Notes: generated from the letters alone by a model not told the origin. A DNA stretch of 64,000 bases from Marinifilaceae bacterium (GCA_016936255.1 JAFGYE010000050.1:1-64000); one strand, 5' to 3'. Positions 35,302 through 44,626 are shown, numbered from the stretch's first letter. Made by a program: numbers and translations.

Positions 35302-35309
35302 TATATTTG
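35302..35309 (+). promoter_or_regulatory. -7 element before the MtfA-like gene
   Basis: TATATTTG fits TAnnTTTG exactly, 52 nt upstream of the ATG at 35362. No good -33 is found at the right spacing. Confidence 0.4.
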
Positions 35310-35361
35310 GTGTTACGAGATATTTATTATAATTTTTTCTTCTGTAATCTAAATTTTACTA

Positions 35362-36243
35362 ATGAATGGACTTATTGTAGTAGCTGTTGCGATCTTATTT
35401 ATTTTCTATTTACTAAAGAAAACAAAGAAGAGTAGTTGGATGAGCCCGTCTTTACCTTTTCCGAAAGACTGGAAAGCTATTCTAGCTGATAAAGTTGTGT
35501 TTTATAATGCTCTTTCATCGGAGGAAAAAAAGCGTTTTGAGTTTAAAATACAGGAGTTTTTGCTGAATTGCAGAATTACAGGAATTCATGTAGATGTTGA
35601 TGTTACTGACGAGGTATTGGTTGCATCGAGTGCTATCATTCCCATATTTGGATTCCCGGAATGGAAATACACCAATCTTCATGAAGTTCTTCTTTATCCG
35701 GCAGGTTTTAATGACAAATTTGAAACTTCAGGTACAGATGCCAATATTTTGGGAATGGTTGGAACCGGATATATGGAAGGAAAAATGATTTTGTCGAAAC
35801 CAGCTCTTCATCTCGGTTTTGTGAACGAATCCGATAAGAAAAACACCGCCATTCATGAGTTTGTTCATTTAATCGATAAAATGGATGGATCAGTTGATGG
35901 ACTTCCCTCAATTCTATTGGAAAAACAGTATGCAATTCCGTGGTTGGATTTAATTAATCAGAAAATTGAAGAAATCTACAAGGATAAGTCTGATATAAAC
36001 CCTTACGGAGGAACCAATAAAGCTGAATTTTTTGCTGTGGCGAGTGAGTACTTTTTCGAAAGACCAAAATTATTTGCCAGAACTCATCCAGAACTTTATA
36101 AATTAATGAGTGAGGTATTTAATCAGAATATTCAGGTTCGTAATATGAAAAAAATGAACCAAATACTTGGGCGAAACAGCCCTTGTCCGTGTGGCAGTGG
36201 CGTTAAGTTTAAGAAATGTTGTGGACGGATACATTACAATTAA
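35362..36243 (+). CDS. MtfA/M90-like zinc peptidase with C-terminal SEC-C motif
   Basis: A 293-residue protein. An N-terminal membrane anchor (residues 3-19) is followed by the MtfA/peptidase M90 domain with HEFVH (residues 165-169) and a downstream glutamate in NKAEFFAVASEYFFE that can complete the zinc site. The C-terminus is a SEC-C zinc knuckle, NSPCPCGSGVKFKKCCGRIH. E. coli MtfA links to the Mlc/PTS sugar regulator; that partner is not expected here, so the substrate is unknown. Confidence 0.85.
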   Translation: MNGLIVVAVAILFIFYLLKKTKKSSWMSPSLPFPKDWKAILADKVVFYNALSSEEKKRFEFKIQEFLLNCRITGIHVDVDVTDEVLVASSAIIPIFGFPEWKYTNLHEVLLYPAGFNDKFETSGTDANILGMVGTGYMEGKMILSKPALHLGFVNESDKKNTAIHEFVHLIDKMDGSVDGLPSILLEKQYAIPWLDLINQKIEEIYKDKSDINPYGGTNKAEFFAVASEYFFERPKLFARTHPELYKLMSEVFNQNIQVRNMKKMNQILGRNSPCPCGSGVKFKKCCGRIHYN

Positions 36244-36303
36244 ATATTAAAAAGAGTTGGCCGAAAATCAAAAGAGTAGGCGTATTCATTAAATTACACT
36301 AAA

Positions 36304-36930
36304 ATGAGAAAATTATTTTTGACAGGCTTTGCAATTGCATTTTCGTTATTTGTAATGGCACAGGAAAAAACGAAACAAAAAGAAGTCGGACTTTCCTTTA
36401 GTAATCTGGATGAATTTGGAATTACCTACAAAGTAGGTACACAAAAATCGATGTGGAGATTTAATACTCTTCTTTTAACCGGAGGAAAGACTACCATGAA
36501 ATATCCGGAGCAATATCGGCAGGTTCGAGATGAGTATTCAGATAAAGACTTTGGCTTAAACTTAATGGTAGGTAGAGAGTATAGAACATCGATTGATGAT
36601 AACTTCGAGTTTAGATGCGGTTTTGATTTGTCTTTTAGCAACTATAAGCTAACGCATGAGGATAAAACGATGGAAGACTCACATGATTGGAGAAAAACGG
36701 TAAGTAAAGAGTCGAGATATGGGTTTAATTTGGTTTTCGGGTTTAATTATGTGTTTAAAAATAAGCTTGTTGTTGGAGTGGAAGCACTTCCAAATGTAAG
36801 TATTATAGACGGTGAAATTAAGAAAAGTGCTTACTATGGAGATTTTGAGACGGAGAAATCGGATATTTCAGGTTCTAGATATGGATTGAAGAATAGTTCT
36901 GTTCTATTAACTCTCGCCTATCGATTTTAA
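36304..36930 (+). CDS. Exported beta-barrel-like hypothetical protein
   Basis: A 208-residue protein with a signal peptide (MRKLFLTGFAIAFSLFVMAQ). Alternating strands, glycine/aromatic-rich turns and a final aromatic (LLTLAYRF) suggest an eight-stranded outer-membrane barrel. No specific family was recognised. It lies 60 nt downstream of the MtfA-like gene and has a hairpin after its stop. Confidence 0.65.
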   Translation: MRKLFLTGFAIAFSLFVMAQEKTKQKEVGLSFSNLDEFGITYKVGTQKSMWRFNTLLLTGGKTTMKYPEQYRQVRDEYSDKDFGLNLMVGREYRTSIDDNFEFRCGFDLSFSNYKLTHEDKTMEDSHDWRKTVSKESRYGFNLVFGFNYVFKNKLVVGVEALPNVSIIDGEIKKSAYYGDFETEKSDISGSRYGLKNSSVLLTLAYRF

Positions 36931-36953
36931 GAAATAGAATAATTCTTATTTTT

Positions 36954-36989
36954 AATGCTGAATTGGACAGTTGTTCGATTCAGCATTTT
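36954..36989 (+). terminator. Hairpin terminator after the beta-barrel gene
   Basis: AATGCTGAAT (36954-36963) pairs with its complement (36978-36987) across 14 nt and ends in a short T run. Confidence 0.6.
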
Positions 36990-37045
36990 AATTGATTCTT
37001 AACCTTTTGTTATATTACAAGTGGTTAATACCTAAATTTTAATTT

Positions 37046-37723
37046 ATGAAATTAATAATACCTTTTCTCTTATTATTAGTTGCTCTTCAATTTACTGTGC
37101 AAGCACAAGTTTACGACGTTTCTCTTGCTGATAGGAACAAAGCGATCGAATTATACAATCTTGCAATTGAGAATAACAAGAATAGTAAGGTGAGCGAAGC
37201 ATTTGAACAGTTTACTAAAGCAATTTCAACAGACTCAACTTTTCGCAATCCATATTTGCAATTATATACTGTCGCTATGAACGATTCTACTAAAATCGAC
37301 ACAGCTATATCCATTTTGCAGAAATCTAAAAAAATATTTCAGCAAGACGATGAGATCTGTTACTATTTGGGCGAAATGTACAAGGCGAAAGGAGAAGTGA
37401 AAAGAGCAATGGCAGAGTATAGTATGGCAATTGCTTACAGTAAAATGAATGGTGAAGATTTCTACTTGGTGCATAAGTATTACTTTAACCGGGCTAATAT
37501 TTGTCTGGAAAAAAACATGATTAGTACTGCAGTTTTAGATTATACCTACGCACTTAGTTTAAATCCCGATTATGGTGTCGCTTTTGCAAACCGAGGCATT
37601 TGTTTCTTTAAGATGGGAGAGATAGAAGCAGCATGTAAAGATTGGAAACAAGCCGTAAGCTTGGGAGTAAGTCAGTCTGAAGAATATGTCGGGAAAAATT
37701 GCAAAACAGAAGTTCCTCAATAA
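37046..37723 (+). CDS. Exported tetratricopeptide repeat protein
   Basis: A 225-residue protein with a signal peptide (cleavage about QFTVQAQ) and at least three TPR units: VSEAFEQFTKAISTDSTFRN, VKRAMAEYSMAIAYSK and ISTAVLDYTYALSLNPDYGV with AFANRGICFFKMGEIEAACK. It is likely a periplasmic protein-protein interaction module. The following mutS2 reading frame begins about 100 nt downstream. Confidence 0.82.
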   Translation: MKLIIPFLLLLVALQFTVQAQVYDVSLADRNKAIELYNLAIENNKNSKVSEAFEQFTKAISTDSTFRNPYLQLYTVAMNDSTKIDTAISILQKSKKIFQQDDEICYYLGEMYKAKGEVKRAMAEYSMAIAYSKMNGEDFYLVHKYYFNRANICLEKNMISTAVLDYTYALSLNPDYGVAFANRGICFFKMGEIEAACKDWKQAVSLGVSQSEEYVGKNCKTEVPQ

Positions 37724-37821
37724 TATCAAGGAATAGCACAAGTGTGTTGTTCCTTTCTTTTTGTGCATCCAAGTCTTTTATTAATTTTGCAGAAGAAATA
37801 ATTAAGATTGTAGAGCAGCGC

Positions 37822-40314
37822 GTGATATATCCGGAAAATTTTGAAGCAAAAATACGGTTCGATAAAGTAAGAGAACTGGTTAAAAAACAATGTTTAAGTT
37901 CATTGGGACGCGATTTGGTGGATGCCATTCAGTTTTCCTCTTCTTTTAACATGATAAATCGTTTGGTGAATGAAACCAACGAGTTTAAAACCATTTGTTT
38001 AGATGAGGATAGCTTTCCTTTAGGATATTTTATTGATGTTCGTCAAAGTCTCGAAAAAGCAAGAATTGAAGGAACTTATCTGGAATTGGAAGAACTCTAC
38101 AATCTAAAAAGATCTCTGGAATCTATTTCTGCCATACTTCGCTTTTTTCAGAATACAGAAGAAAAAGAATATCCATATCTGAAAAAGTTGACAGGGAATG
38201 TGAAAATGTATCCCTTCATTTTTGATCGGATCAATGCGATTATCACTAAAAACGGCAGAATAAAAGACAATGCCTCGCCGGCACTGCAGCAGATCCGCAG
38301 TAGCCTGATTCAGAAACAATCGACTATTTCGAAACGGATGCAAACTTTGCTGCGTGCAGCACAAAAAGAGGGTTGGGTCGATCAGGATGTGGCTCTTTCT
38401 ATTCGCGATGGAAGGGCCGTTATTCCCATTCCGTCGGCTCACAAACGAAAAATAAAAGGAATTGTTCACGATGAATCGGCAACCGGTAAAACCAGTTATA
38501 TCGAGCCATCGGAAATTGTTGAAACAAACAATGAAATTCGTGAGTTGGAATATGCCGAACGTCGCGAGATTATTAAAATATTACAGGATTTTACTGCTCA
38601 GCTTCGCCCCTATATAGGCGATTTATTTACGGCATTCGGGTTTTTGGCAAAAATGGATTTTATTCGTGCCAAGGCGATGTTTGCCATACAGGTAAAAGCG
38701 GTACTACCCAAAATGGTGAAAACGCCGACTGCCCTTTGGGAGAAAGCCGTTCATCCCTTGCTTTACCTAACCCTGCAGAAAGAAGGACGAAAAGTAGTTC
38801 CTCTGAGCATTGAGATTAGCGATGAGCAGAGAATGGTGTTGATTTCCGGACCAAATGCCGGAGGTAAATCGGTCTGCCTTCAATCTTTGGGACTGATGCA
38901 ATATATGTTTCAGTGTGGTTTGTTGGTTTCTATGGGCGAGGAATCTAAAATTGGAATTTTCGACAACATTTTCATGGATATGGGTGACGAGCAGTCTATT
39001 GAGAATGATTTGAGTACTTACAGTTCTCATTTGATGAACATGAAGCATTTTCTTCGTCACTCGAATACTGATACAATGATTTTGATTGATGAATTTGGTT
39101 CTGGAACCGAACCCGCATTGGGGGGAGCCATTGCCGAATCAATTTTAGATAAGCTAAACCGCAAGAAGGTACGAGGCGTAATCACAACTCACTATTCGGG
39201 CTTAAAGCATTTTGCATCAGAGGCCGATGGGATTGAAAACGGAGCCATGTTGTACGATTCGCACCAAATGCAGCCTTTATTTCAGTTAGCAGTGGGGAAA
39301 CCAGGCTCATCTTTTGCATTCGAAATTGCGCGTAAAATTGGTTTGCCCGAGGAGATTTTGAAAGATGCTACGGAAAAAATTGGTGAAGATCATATCAATT
39401 TCGACAAGCACTTGCGTGATATTGTCCGCGATAAACGATACTGGGAAAGCAAACGCGATAATATTCGTAAAAGCGATAAGCGGTTGAATGAGCTGGTAGA
39501 ACAATACGATAAAGAGTTGAAAGAAGCCAGTAAGCTTCGAAAGGAAATTATAGAAAAAGCAAAAGAAGAAGCAGCTCAGCTATTGAACAGCGCAAACAAA
39601 TCCATCGAAAAAACCATTCGGGAAATTAAGGAAAATAAGGCTGAAAAAGAGCGTACACGACAAATCCGAAAAGAATTTGAGCAGGTTAAAATTCAATTGA
39701 CTGAGGGGGAATTGGAAGAAGAGGAGAGAATCAATAAGAAGATTCAGAAGCTGAAAGAGCGCTCAAATAAGACAAAAAAAGAGAAATCAGGAGATGAAGC
39801 CAAAGCTTCCCTTACAGCAAAAGCTAAAGTTCAGTTCAATCCTGATGTGATTGAAAAAGCCGATTTGGTGAAGCTTGATAATCAATCAGCCGTAGGCGAA
39901 GTAATCGAAATAAACAAAAAAACTGCTGTGGTGGCCTTTGGCAGTATTCTAACTTCGGTTAAAGTGAATCGATTGACAAAAGTGAGTCGGTCGCAGGTTA
40001 AAAAGGAAGAAAAAACTTACAACAGAACCTCTTCCTTAATTCAGGAAAAAATATCGACACGAAAATTGAGTTTTAAAGCTGATTTGGATGTAAGGGGAAT
40101 GCGTGGCGAAGAGGCATTGCAGGTGGTGATTGATCACATTGATGATATCATTATGCTGGATGTTCACGAATTTCGTATTCTTCATGGAACGGGAGGCGGA
40201 ATTCTTCGCCAAATGATTCGCGAGTACCTACAAACTGTAGATTTGGTGCAGCACTTTCGTGATGAAAAAATTCAGATGGGTGGTGCTGGAATCACCGTAG
40301 TTACCATGGAGTAA
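37822..40314 (+). CDS. mutS2: Endonuclease MutS2
   Basis: An 830-residue MutS2. The core/lever domain comes first (MIYPENFEAKIRFDKVRELV when GTG is read as Met). The ABC ATPase follows with Walker A ISGPNAGGKSVCLQ near residue 340 and Walker B MILIDEFGSGTEP. A long coiled coil (about residues 500-680) leads to the C-terminal Smr nuclease domain with LDVRGMRGEEAL and LHGTGGGILRQMIREYL from about residue 755. The GTG at 37822 is the likely start; the frame is open back to 37699, but that part overlaps the TPR gene's end and lacks homology. MutS2 acts in recombination control and rescue of collided ribosomes in other bacteria. Confidence 0.93.
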   Translation: MIYPENFEAKIRFDKVRELVKKQCLSSLGRDLVDAIQFSSSFNMINRLVNETNEFKTICLDEDSFPLGYFIDVRQSLEKARIEGTYLELEELYNLKRSLESISAILRFFQNTEEKEYPYLKKLTGNVKMYPFIFDRINAIITKNGRIKDNASPALQQIRSSLIQKQSTISKRMQTLLRAAQKEGWVDQDVALSIRDGRAVIPIPSAHKRKIKGIVHDESATGKTSYIEPSEIVETNNEIRELEYAERREIIKILQDFTAQLRPYIGDLFTAFGFLAKMDFIRAKAMFAIQVKAVLPKMVKTPTALWEKAVHPLLYLTLQKEGRKVVPLSIEISDEQRMVLISGPNAGGKSVCLQSLGLMQYMFQCGLLVSMGEESKIGIFDNIFMDMGDEQSIENDLSTYSSHLMNMKHFLRHSNTDTMILIDEFGSGTEPALGGAIAESILDKLNRKKVRGVITTHYSGLKHFASEADGIENGAMLYDSHQMQPLFQLAVGKPGSSFAFEIARKIGLPEEILKDATEKIGEDHINFDKHLRDIVRDKRYWESKRDNIRKSDKRLNELVEQYDKELKEASKLRKEIIEKAKEEAAQLLNSANKSIEKTIREIKENKAEKERTRQIRKEFEQVKIQLTEGELEEEERINKKIQKLKERSNKTKKEKSGDEAKASLTAKAKVQFNPDVIEKADLVKLDNQSAVGEVIEINKKTAVVAFGSILTSVKVNRLTKVSRSQVKKEEKTYNRTSSLIQEKISTRKLSFKADLDVRGMRGEEALQVVIDHIDDIIMLDVHEFRILHGTGGGILRQMIREYLQTVDLVQHFRDEKIQMGGAGITVVTME

Positions 40315-40680
40315 GCTTCCCGCAAGCATTTAAGACCTAAAATTTGTTCGTAGTTTGGTGTCCTTCACTAGCTTGGAGCCCCAAATTAAACAGTTGGTAG
40401 GTACCATGCATAGCCTGGAGCCTCCAATTAAATAGTCTGAAGGTTCCCTGCAAAGCTGGGGACCCTGTTTCGGTATTGGAATTGTGCTCTCGCAAGCGTG
40501 TTTACCTGCACCGTAAATGTAGTTTTGTGTCCTGCACTAATGAAATACTCAAAATAAGCGGTGATGGGGCCATCTGCAAGTGTGAAGGGCAGCATCCGAC
40601 TATTTTTGGCGAGGCTCTCAGCTATGCAGGGAGTGTTCATTCTATCGCTGGCAAGGCTTTTAATACATGTATGATCATGT
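40312..40680. repeat. Degenerate tandem repeat with a 42-43 bp period
   Basis: Three best units begin at 40357, 40400 and 40442. They share GGTxxCCxTGCAxAGC, TGGAGCCxCCAATTAAA and a GTTGG-like end. Weaker units can be followed before (from 40312, CTTCCCGCAAGC) and after (near 40482, 40525, 40570 and 40610), each with a CTGCAAGC-like core. No ORF, spacer uniqueness or IS end is apparent. It fills most of the 553-nt gap after mutS2. Confidence 0.55.
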
Positions 40681-40813
40681 TTTTTCAGTTTTGCAGTGAT
40701 TCTAACAAGGTTGAATGATAGAAAATACGAAGTCAAATAAGGCTTTCACTATTGTTAGAAGCTAAATCGAAAACACTTTGAGGGTAAACAGATTCGCAGA
40801 TCAATCCCAATTA

Positions 40814-40843
40814 TAAAAAAATGCCATCTCAACAAGATGGCAT
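40814..40843 (-). terminator. Terminator of the Gate-domain membrane protein gene
   Basis: On the minus strand ATGCCATCT (40843-40835) pairs with AGATGGCAT (40829-40821) across TGTTG and is followed by a T tract. Confidence 0.8.
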
Positions 40844-40867
40844 TCAAAATATAGGTGTGAAATATAT

Positions 40868-42046
40868 TTATTGAAATAGAGTTGTAAGTACGTAGAGGTA
40901 ATGGGCAAACGTACCCGCGATTATTCCTCCAATTGTGTGTGACAGTAGGGCTTTCGATGTTAATTCCCGATAGTTAAGTGTGTCAAGCATGGCCGTGTGA
41001 GTGCTTAAATAACCACTCCAGCACATTCCCATTGCAGTAAATACAGCAATAACATTTCCGTCAATAATTCCCTTGGCAATAAATGCTTTTACCAATGACA
41101 TTGCCGCACCAACAGCACCCAATGATGTTACAGGGAATGCAATTAATTCAGGATGCTTGAACCCAAACAAACCTTCAAACAACCACCAGATGTGTCCTGC
41201 TAATTCAGGTAGTAATGGAACTCCTTCGTAAGCAATTCCCTGATAACCTAAAGCCGCATCTTTAGGGCCGAAGGTCAGCATCATTACCATGGTCGAAATA
41301 ATAAGTACGCCAGGAATAATAGCCAATCCTAAATCAACACCCGATTTTCCTCCATCCAAAATAGAGTTCAGAAACCGCAGAAATACTCCACCTTCCGATT
41401 TAAAACTGATTTTTTCAGTGGCTCCTTCAAAATCTGTATCTTTTCTTACAGGAATGTGATCTTTTATTAAGCGCTGCATCAATCTGGTCGAAACAACTGC
41501 ACCAGCCAAAGCTCCTGCCAGGCCGATCAATGCTGGTAAAAATAGGTTTTCTTCGCTGCCTGGTATTTTAAGAGTCGACATAAAAGTGATTACGATCAAA
41601 CCCATTCCAAAAGCAGTACCAAAATTGGTTAAAGAAACCAGTTGATAATTTTTAAAATACTTGCTGAAATTTTTATCCTTTGCCAAACTAATAATAGCCG
41701 GGTTGTCGGATAGAAAAGTTAGAACTCCGGCTAAAGCGGCAACACCTGGAAGGTTAAACAGTGGCCTCATTAAAGGAGCCAGAATTTTTTCCAGTAAACG
41801 AACAACCCCAAATTCAATGAGTAACTTGCCTAGTGCTCCTGAAAGTACAGTAATCCCCATGATGTAGAATACGGTATTCATTAATAGATCCCATGCCGTA
41901 TTCATAATGGTGTTTAGCATATTGGCAACACCCATTTGGTGACCAACATAACCGAAAATTCCAAAAAAGGTTAGCAGAAACATTACCGCTTCATACCTGC
42001 GTTTCTTAAGGAAATCAGTTTCCTTAATCGACTTGATTGCATTCAT
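40868..42046 (-). CDS. Nucleoside-recognition (Gate) domain membrane protein, CD0519-like
   Basis: A 392-residue polytopic membrane protein with about nine to ten hydrophobic segments. The Gate-domain core is seen in FYIMGITVLSGALGKLLIEF and again in VDLGLAIIPGVLIISTMVMM. FLSDNPAIISLAKDKNFSKY and MGMCWSGYLSTHTAMLD are conserved loops of the CD0519/CD1768-type family. Transport activity is suggested by fold, substrate unknown. It is not adjacent to nucleoside or sporulation genes. Confidence 0.75.
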   Translation of the reverse strand: MNAIKSIKETDFLKKRRYEAVMFLLTFFGIFGYVGHQMGVANMLNTIMNTAWDLLMNTVFYIMGITVLSGALGKLLIEFGVVRLLEKILAPLMRPLFNLPGVAALAGVLTFLSDNPAIISLAKDKNFSKYFKNYQLVSLTNFGTAFGMGLIVITFMSTLKIPGSEENLFLPALIGLAGALAGAVVSTRLMQRLIKDHIPVRKDTDFEGATEKISFKSEGGVFLRFLNSILDGGKSGVDLGLAIIPGVLIISTMVMMLTFGPKDAALGYQGIAYEGVPLLPELAGHIWWLFEGLFGFKHPELIAFPVTSLGAVGAAMSLVKAFIAKGIIDGNVIAVFTAMGMCWSGYLSTHTAMLDTLNYRELTSKALLSHTIGGIIAGTFAHYLYVLTTLFQ

Positions 42047-42083
42047 AATTTTTGTTTGTGTGTTTGTTGTTTGTATTTCGCTG

Positions 42084-42091
42084 CAAAAGTA
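42084..42091 (-). promoter_or_regulatory. -7 element of the Gate-domain gene
   Basis: TACTTTTG on the minus strand, 38 nt upstream of the ATG at 42046, matches TAnnTTTG exactly. A -33 box is not evident at the expected spacing. Confidence 0.45.
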
Positions 42092-42236
42092 ATTTTTTGG
42101 CTATTGATGGTGTTTTTTTTTTGTATGATCTTTATCAGGTTTAGGATATCATTGATATGTTTTAAAAAAGACACAGAGAAATCTTGTTTTACTTGTATTA
42201 TTAATGAATTGAGACCTGTTGTGTTGATAAAATCAT

Positions 42237-42267
42237 TTTTTAGCCAGGCACAATTGTAGTAGCTTTG
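42237..42267 (+). promoter_or_regulatory. Candidate promoter of the second recQ
   Basis: TTTT (42237-42240), a 19-nt spacer and TAGCTTTG (42260-42267). The -7 is perfect; the -33 has one mismatch. The ATG is at 42290. Confidence 0.4.
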
Positions 42268-42289
42268 CTGTCCCTTTCAAAATTGATCG

Positions 42290-44404
42290 ATGACTACAGC
42301 CAGACGCGCCTTAAAAAAATATTTTGGATACGACCATTTCCGGCCTTTACAGGAGGAAGTGATTAAATCAGTACTTCAGGGTGAAGATGCCCTGGTAATT
42401 ATGCCAACAGGTGGTGGTAAATCCATCTGCTATCAGATACCTGCCTTAATATTGGAAGGTGTAACTGTGGTTGTTTCTCCCTTGATCGCTCTAATGAAGG
42501 ATCAGGTAGAAGGTTTACATGCCAACGGAGTGGATGCTGCTTTTTTAAACAGCTCACAGTCTTCGAAGCAACAGGCTGATGTTTTTGAAAGAATCTCCGA
42601 AGGAAAGCTAAAGCTTCTGTATGTTTCCCCTGAGAAATTACTCAGTCAGGATTTTTATTACATCCTGATGCAATTGAAGGTTAACCTTTTTGCAATCGAC
42701 GAGGCACATTGTATCTCTGTTTGGGGGCACGATTTTAGACCCGAATACACCAAGATGGCTTATCTGAAAAAGCAATTTCCTCATGTTCCGGTAATTGCTT
42801 TAACCGCTACTGCTGATAATTTAACACAGAGAGATATTGTCAATCAATTGGGGCTCGTAAATCCAAAAAAATATAATTCTTCATTCGACCGGCCCAATTT
42901 AAGTTTGAATGTGGCACCGGGTAAGGATAAATTTAAAACCATACTTGGATTTTTACGTCAACGACCACATCAGGCAGGAATCATTTATTGCTTAAGCAGA
43001 AAAGCGACGGAAGGCCTGTCTGAAAAATTAAAAAATGCCGGCGTAAATGCTTCTTATTATCATGCAGGTTTATCATCTGAAGAAAGAGCCAGGCGACAAG
43101 AGGATTTTATAAATGATGAGGTACCTATAATCTGTGCTACCATTGCTTTCGGAATGGGAATTGACAAATCAAATGTACGTTGGGTGATTCATTACAATCT
43201 ACCACGAAATATCGAGTCTTACTATCAGGAGATCGGTCGTGCCGGACGGGATGGATTAAAGGCAGATACATTATTGTTCTACAGCTTTTCGGATGTAATT
43301 GTTCACCGAAAATTTATAGAGGAATCGGCACAAAAAGAAGTTTCGCATGCCAAATTGGAACGAATCCAGCAATTTTGTGATGCTCAAATATGCCGGAGAA
43401 AAATTTTACTGAATTATTTCGGCGAGCATTTGGAGGAAAATTGCAACAATTGTGATGTATGTAAAAATCCTCCCCGCGTATTTGATGGAACAATCATCGC
43501 ACAAAAGGCATTTTCAGCCATTGTTCGCTTAAAAGAAAAAGTCCCCGCAGGAATTTTAATTGATGTGATTCGGGGTTCATCACGTCAGGAAATTTTGAGT
43601 AAGGGCTATCATAAAATTAAAACTTATGGCGTTGGTAAGGATATTGCACATCAGGATTGGCAGCAATACATGCTTCAACTTTTAAATTTAGGTTTCATCT
43701 CGGTTGCCTACGATGATGGGAATGCTTTAAAGTTAACAGCTCAGGGCCGGGAAGTTCTTTTCGGTGAACGACTTGTAAATTTGGTTCATTTGGCTTCTAT
43801 GAAGTCCGATCCGGAGGTAAAACCTATCCTGAAAACCGGGAAGCAAGAAGCCAGAGAGGGTTTGTTCGAAGCATTGCGAAAATTGCGTTTGCAAATTTCA
43901 AGAGAAGAGAACATTCCTCCGTATTTAGTATTCTCTGATGCCAGTTTGCAGGAAATGGCTCAGGAAGAACCTACAAGTGAATTTGAAATGAAATTGATAT
44001 CGGGTGTAGGAGTCCGGAAATATCAGTTGTACGGAGACTTATTCATTAATGAAATTGTAGAGTTTGGTCAGAAGAAGAATCAGGAAGCCAAAAAGAGCGG
44101 TGAATCATTTTATCAAACTTATGAATATTACAAGCAGGGTTTTTCGGTAGAAGAAATTGCGAGCATCCGGAAAATTAATCCGGTAACCATTTATTCTCAC
44201 TTGGCTTCCTTGTACGAAAAAGGAGCCGATATTGATTTGTCGGAGTATCTGAATTCCTCAGAGTTAGAGCAGATTGAAGATGCTTACCGGACTTTAAATG
44301 AGACTGGTAATGTGAAAGATCTCTATTTGTTTATGAAAGAAGAGGTTGAATATTATAAAATCCGACTTGGCATTTCTTATCTAAAAGTGCTTTCATCCAG
44401 TTAA
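42290..44404 (+). CDS. recQ: ATP-dependent DNA helicase RecQ, full-length with HRDC
   Basis: A 704-residue RecQ of the classical plan. The helicase core has MPTGGGKSICYQIP near residue 40, DEAHC and QEIGRAGRDG. The zinc cysteines are in CRRKILLNYFGEHLEENCNN and CDVC. An RQC winged helix is followed by HRDC (EALRKLRLQISREENIPPYL to LISGVGVRKYQLYG, about residues 525-600) and a C-terminal helicase-associated HTH (QGFSVEEIASIRKINPVTIY). This is the better candidate for the housekeeping RecQ; the shorter paralogue lies at 12933. Confidence 0.96.
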   Translation: MTTARRALKKYFGYDHFRPLQEEVIKSVLQGEDALVIMPTGGGKSICYQIPALILEGVTVVVSPLIALMKDQVEGLHANGVDAAFLNSSQSSKQQADVFERISEGKLKLLYVSPEKLLSQDFYYILMQLKVNLFAIDEAHCISVWGHDFRPEYTKMAYLKKQFPHVPVIALTATADNLTQRDIVNQLGLVNPKKYNSSFDRPNLSLNVAPGKDKFKTILGFLRQRPHQAGIIYCLSRKATEGLSEKLKNAGVNASYYHAGLSSEERARRQEDFINDEVPIICATIAFGMGIDKSNVRWVIHYNLPRNIESYYQEIGRAGRDGLKADTLLFYSFSDVIVHRKFIEESAQKEVSHAKLERIQQFCDAQICRRKILLNYFGEHLEENCNNCDVCKNPPRVFDGTIIAQKAFSAIVRLKEKVPAGILIDVIRGSSRQEILSKGYHKIKTYGVGKDIAHQDWQQYMLQLLNLGFISVAYDDGNALKLTAQGREVLFGERLVNLVHLASMKSDPEVKPILKTGKQEAREGLFEALRKLRLQISREENIPPYLVFSDASLQEMAQEEPTSEFEMKLISGVGVRKYQLYGDLFINEIVEFGQKKNQEAKKSGESFYQTYEYYKQGFSVEEIASIRKINPVTIYSHLASLYEKGADIDLSEYLNSSELEQIEDAYRTLNETGNVKDLYLFMKEEVEYYKIRLGISYLKVLSSS

Positions 44405-44460
44405 TTTTAGTCTTAATCGTTCTCAGATCCACTGTATCGAAAATATTCGCGTGCTGCAAT

Positions 44461-44468
44461 TATTTTTG
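44461..44468 (+). promoter_or_regulatory. -7 element upstream of the prolyl oligopeptidase leader
   Basis: TATTTTTG matches TAnnTTTG exactly, 186 nt upstream of the start codon. The transcript would then carry a leader of about 180 nt containing the conserved hairpin at 44560-44626. The -33 box is weak. Confidence 0.42.
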
Positions 44469-44559
44469 TTAAATTAGTTACGGTTTTTTAACAAAATGCC
44501 TGCAGTTATCAAAGGAGTTAATTGCAGGTGAAGCTTACACCTTTAAATAACCTACTAAT

Positions 44560-44626
44560 ATGAAACGTCCATAATAGATAATTGTGACTCGCAGAGGAAT
44601 GATTCTTCCAGCATGGTAAGTTCCAT
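44560..44626 (+). promoter_or_regulatory. Conserved 5' leader hairpin element, copy B (upstream of prolyl oligopeptidase)
   Basis: ATGAAAC (44560-44566) against GTTCCAT (44620-44626) gives six pairs and one A-C mismatch; CCAT (44569-44572) pairs with ATGG (44613-44616). An extra GGAA/TTCC hairpin surrounds the conserved AATGATT block (44598-44604). Similarity with copy A (31900-31970) continues to the start codon. Confidence 0.6.

Noticed and set aside
37699-37821. A 41-residue N-terminal extension of MutS2
   Set aside because: It overlaps the end of the TPR gene and has no similarity to MutS2 N-termini, whereas the GTG at 37822 yields the familiar MIYPENFEAKI start.
40312-40680. CRISPR array
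   Set aside because: The units are contiguous degenerate repeats without conserved repeat/unique spacer alternation, and no cas gene is present.
40428-40736. A 102-codon minus-strand ORF in the repeat region
   Set aside because: It lies over the degenerate tandem repeat, has no recognisable protein features, and its composition follows the repeat.
3825-42271. An 18-nt near-identical string (TTGTAGTAGCTyTGCTGT) downstream of the promoters at 3825-3842 and 42254-42271
   Set aside because: With one mismatch, a few such matches are expected by chance among all 18-mers of a 64-kb window, and no third copy was noticed.
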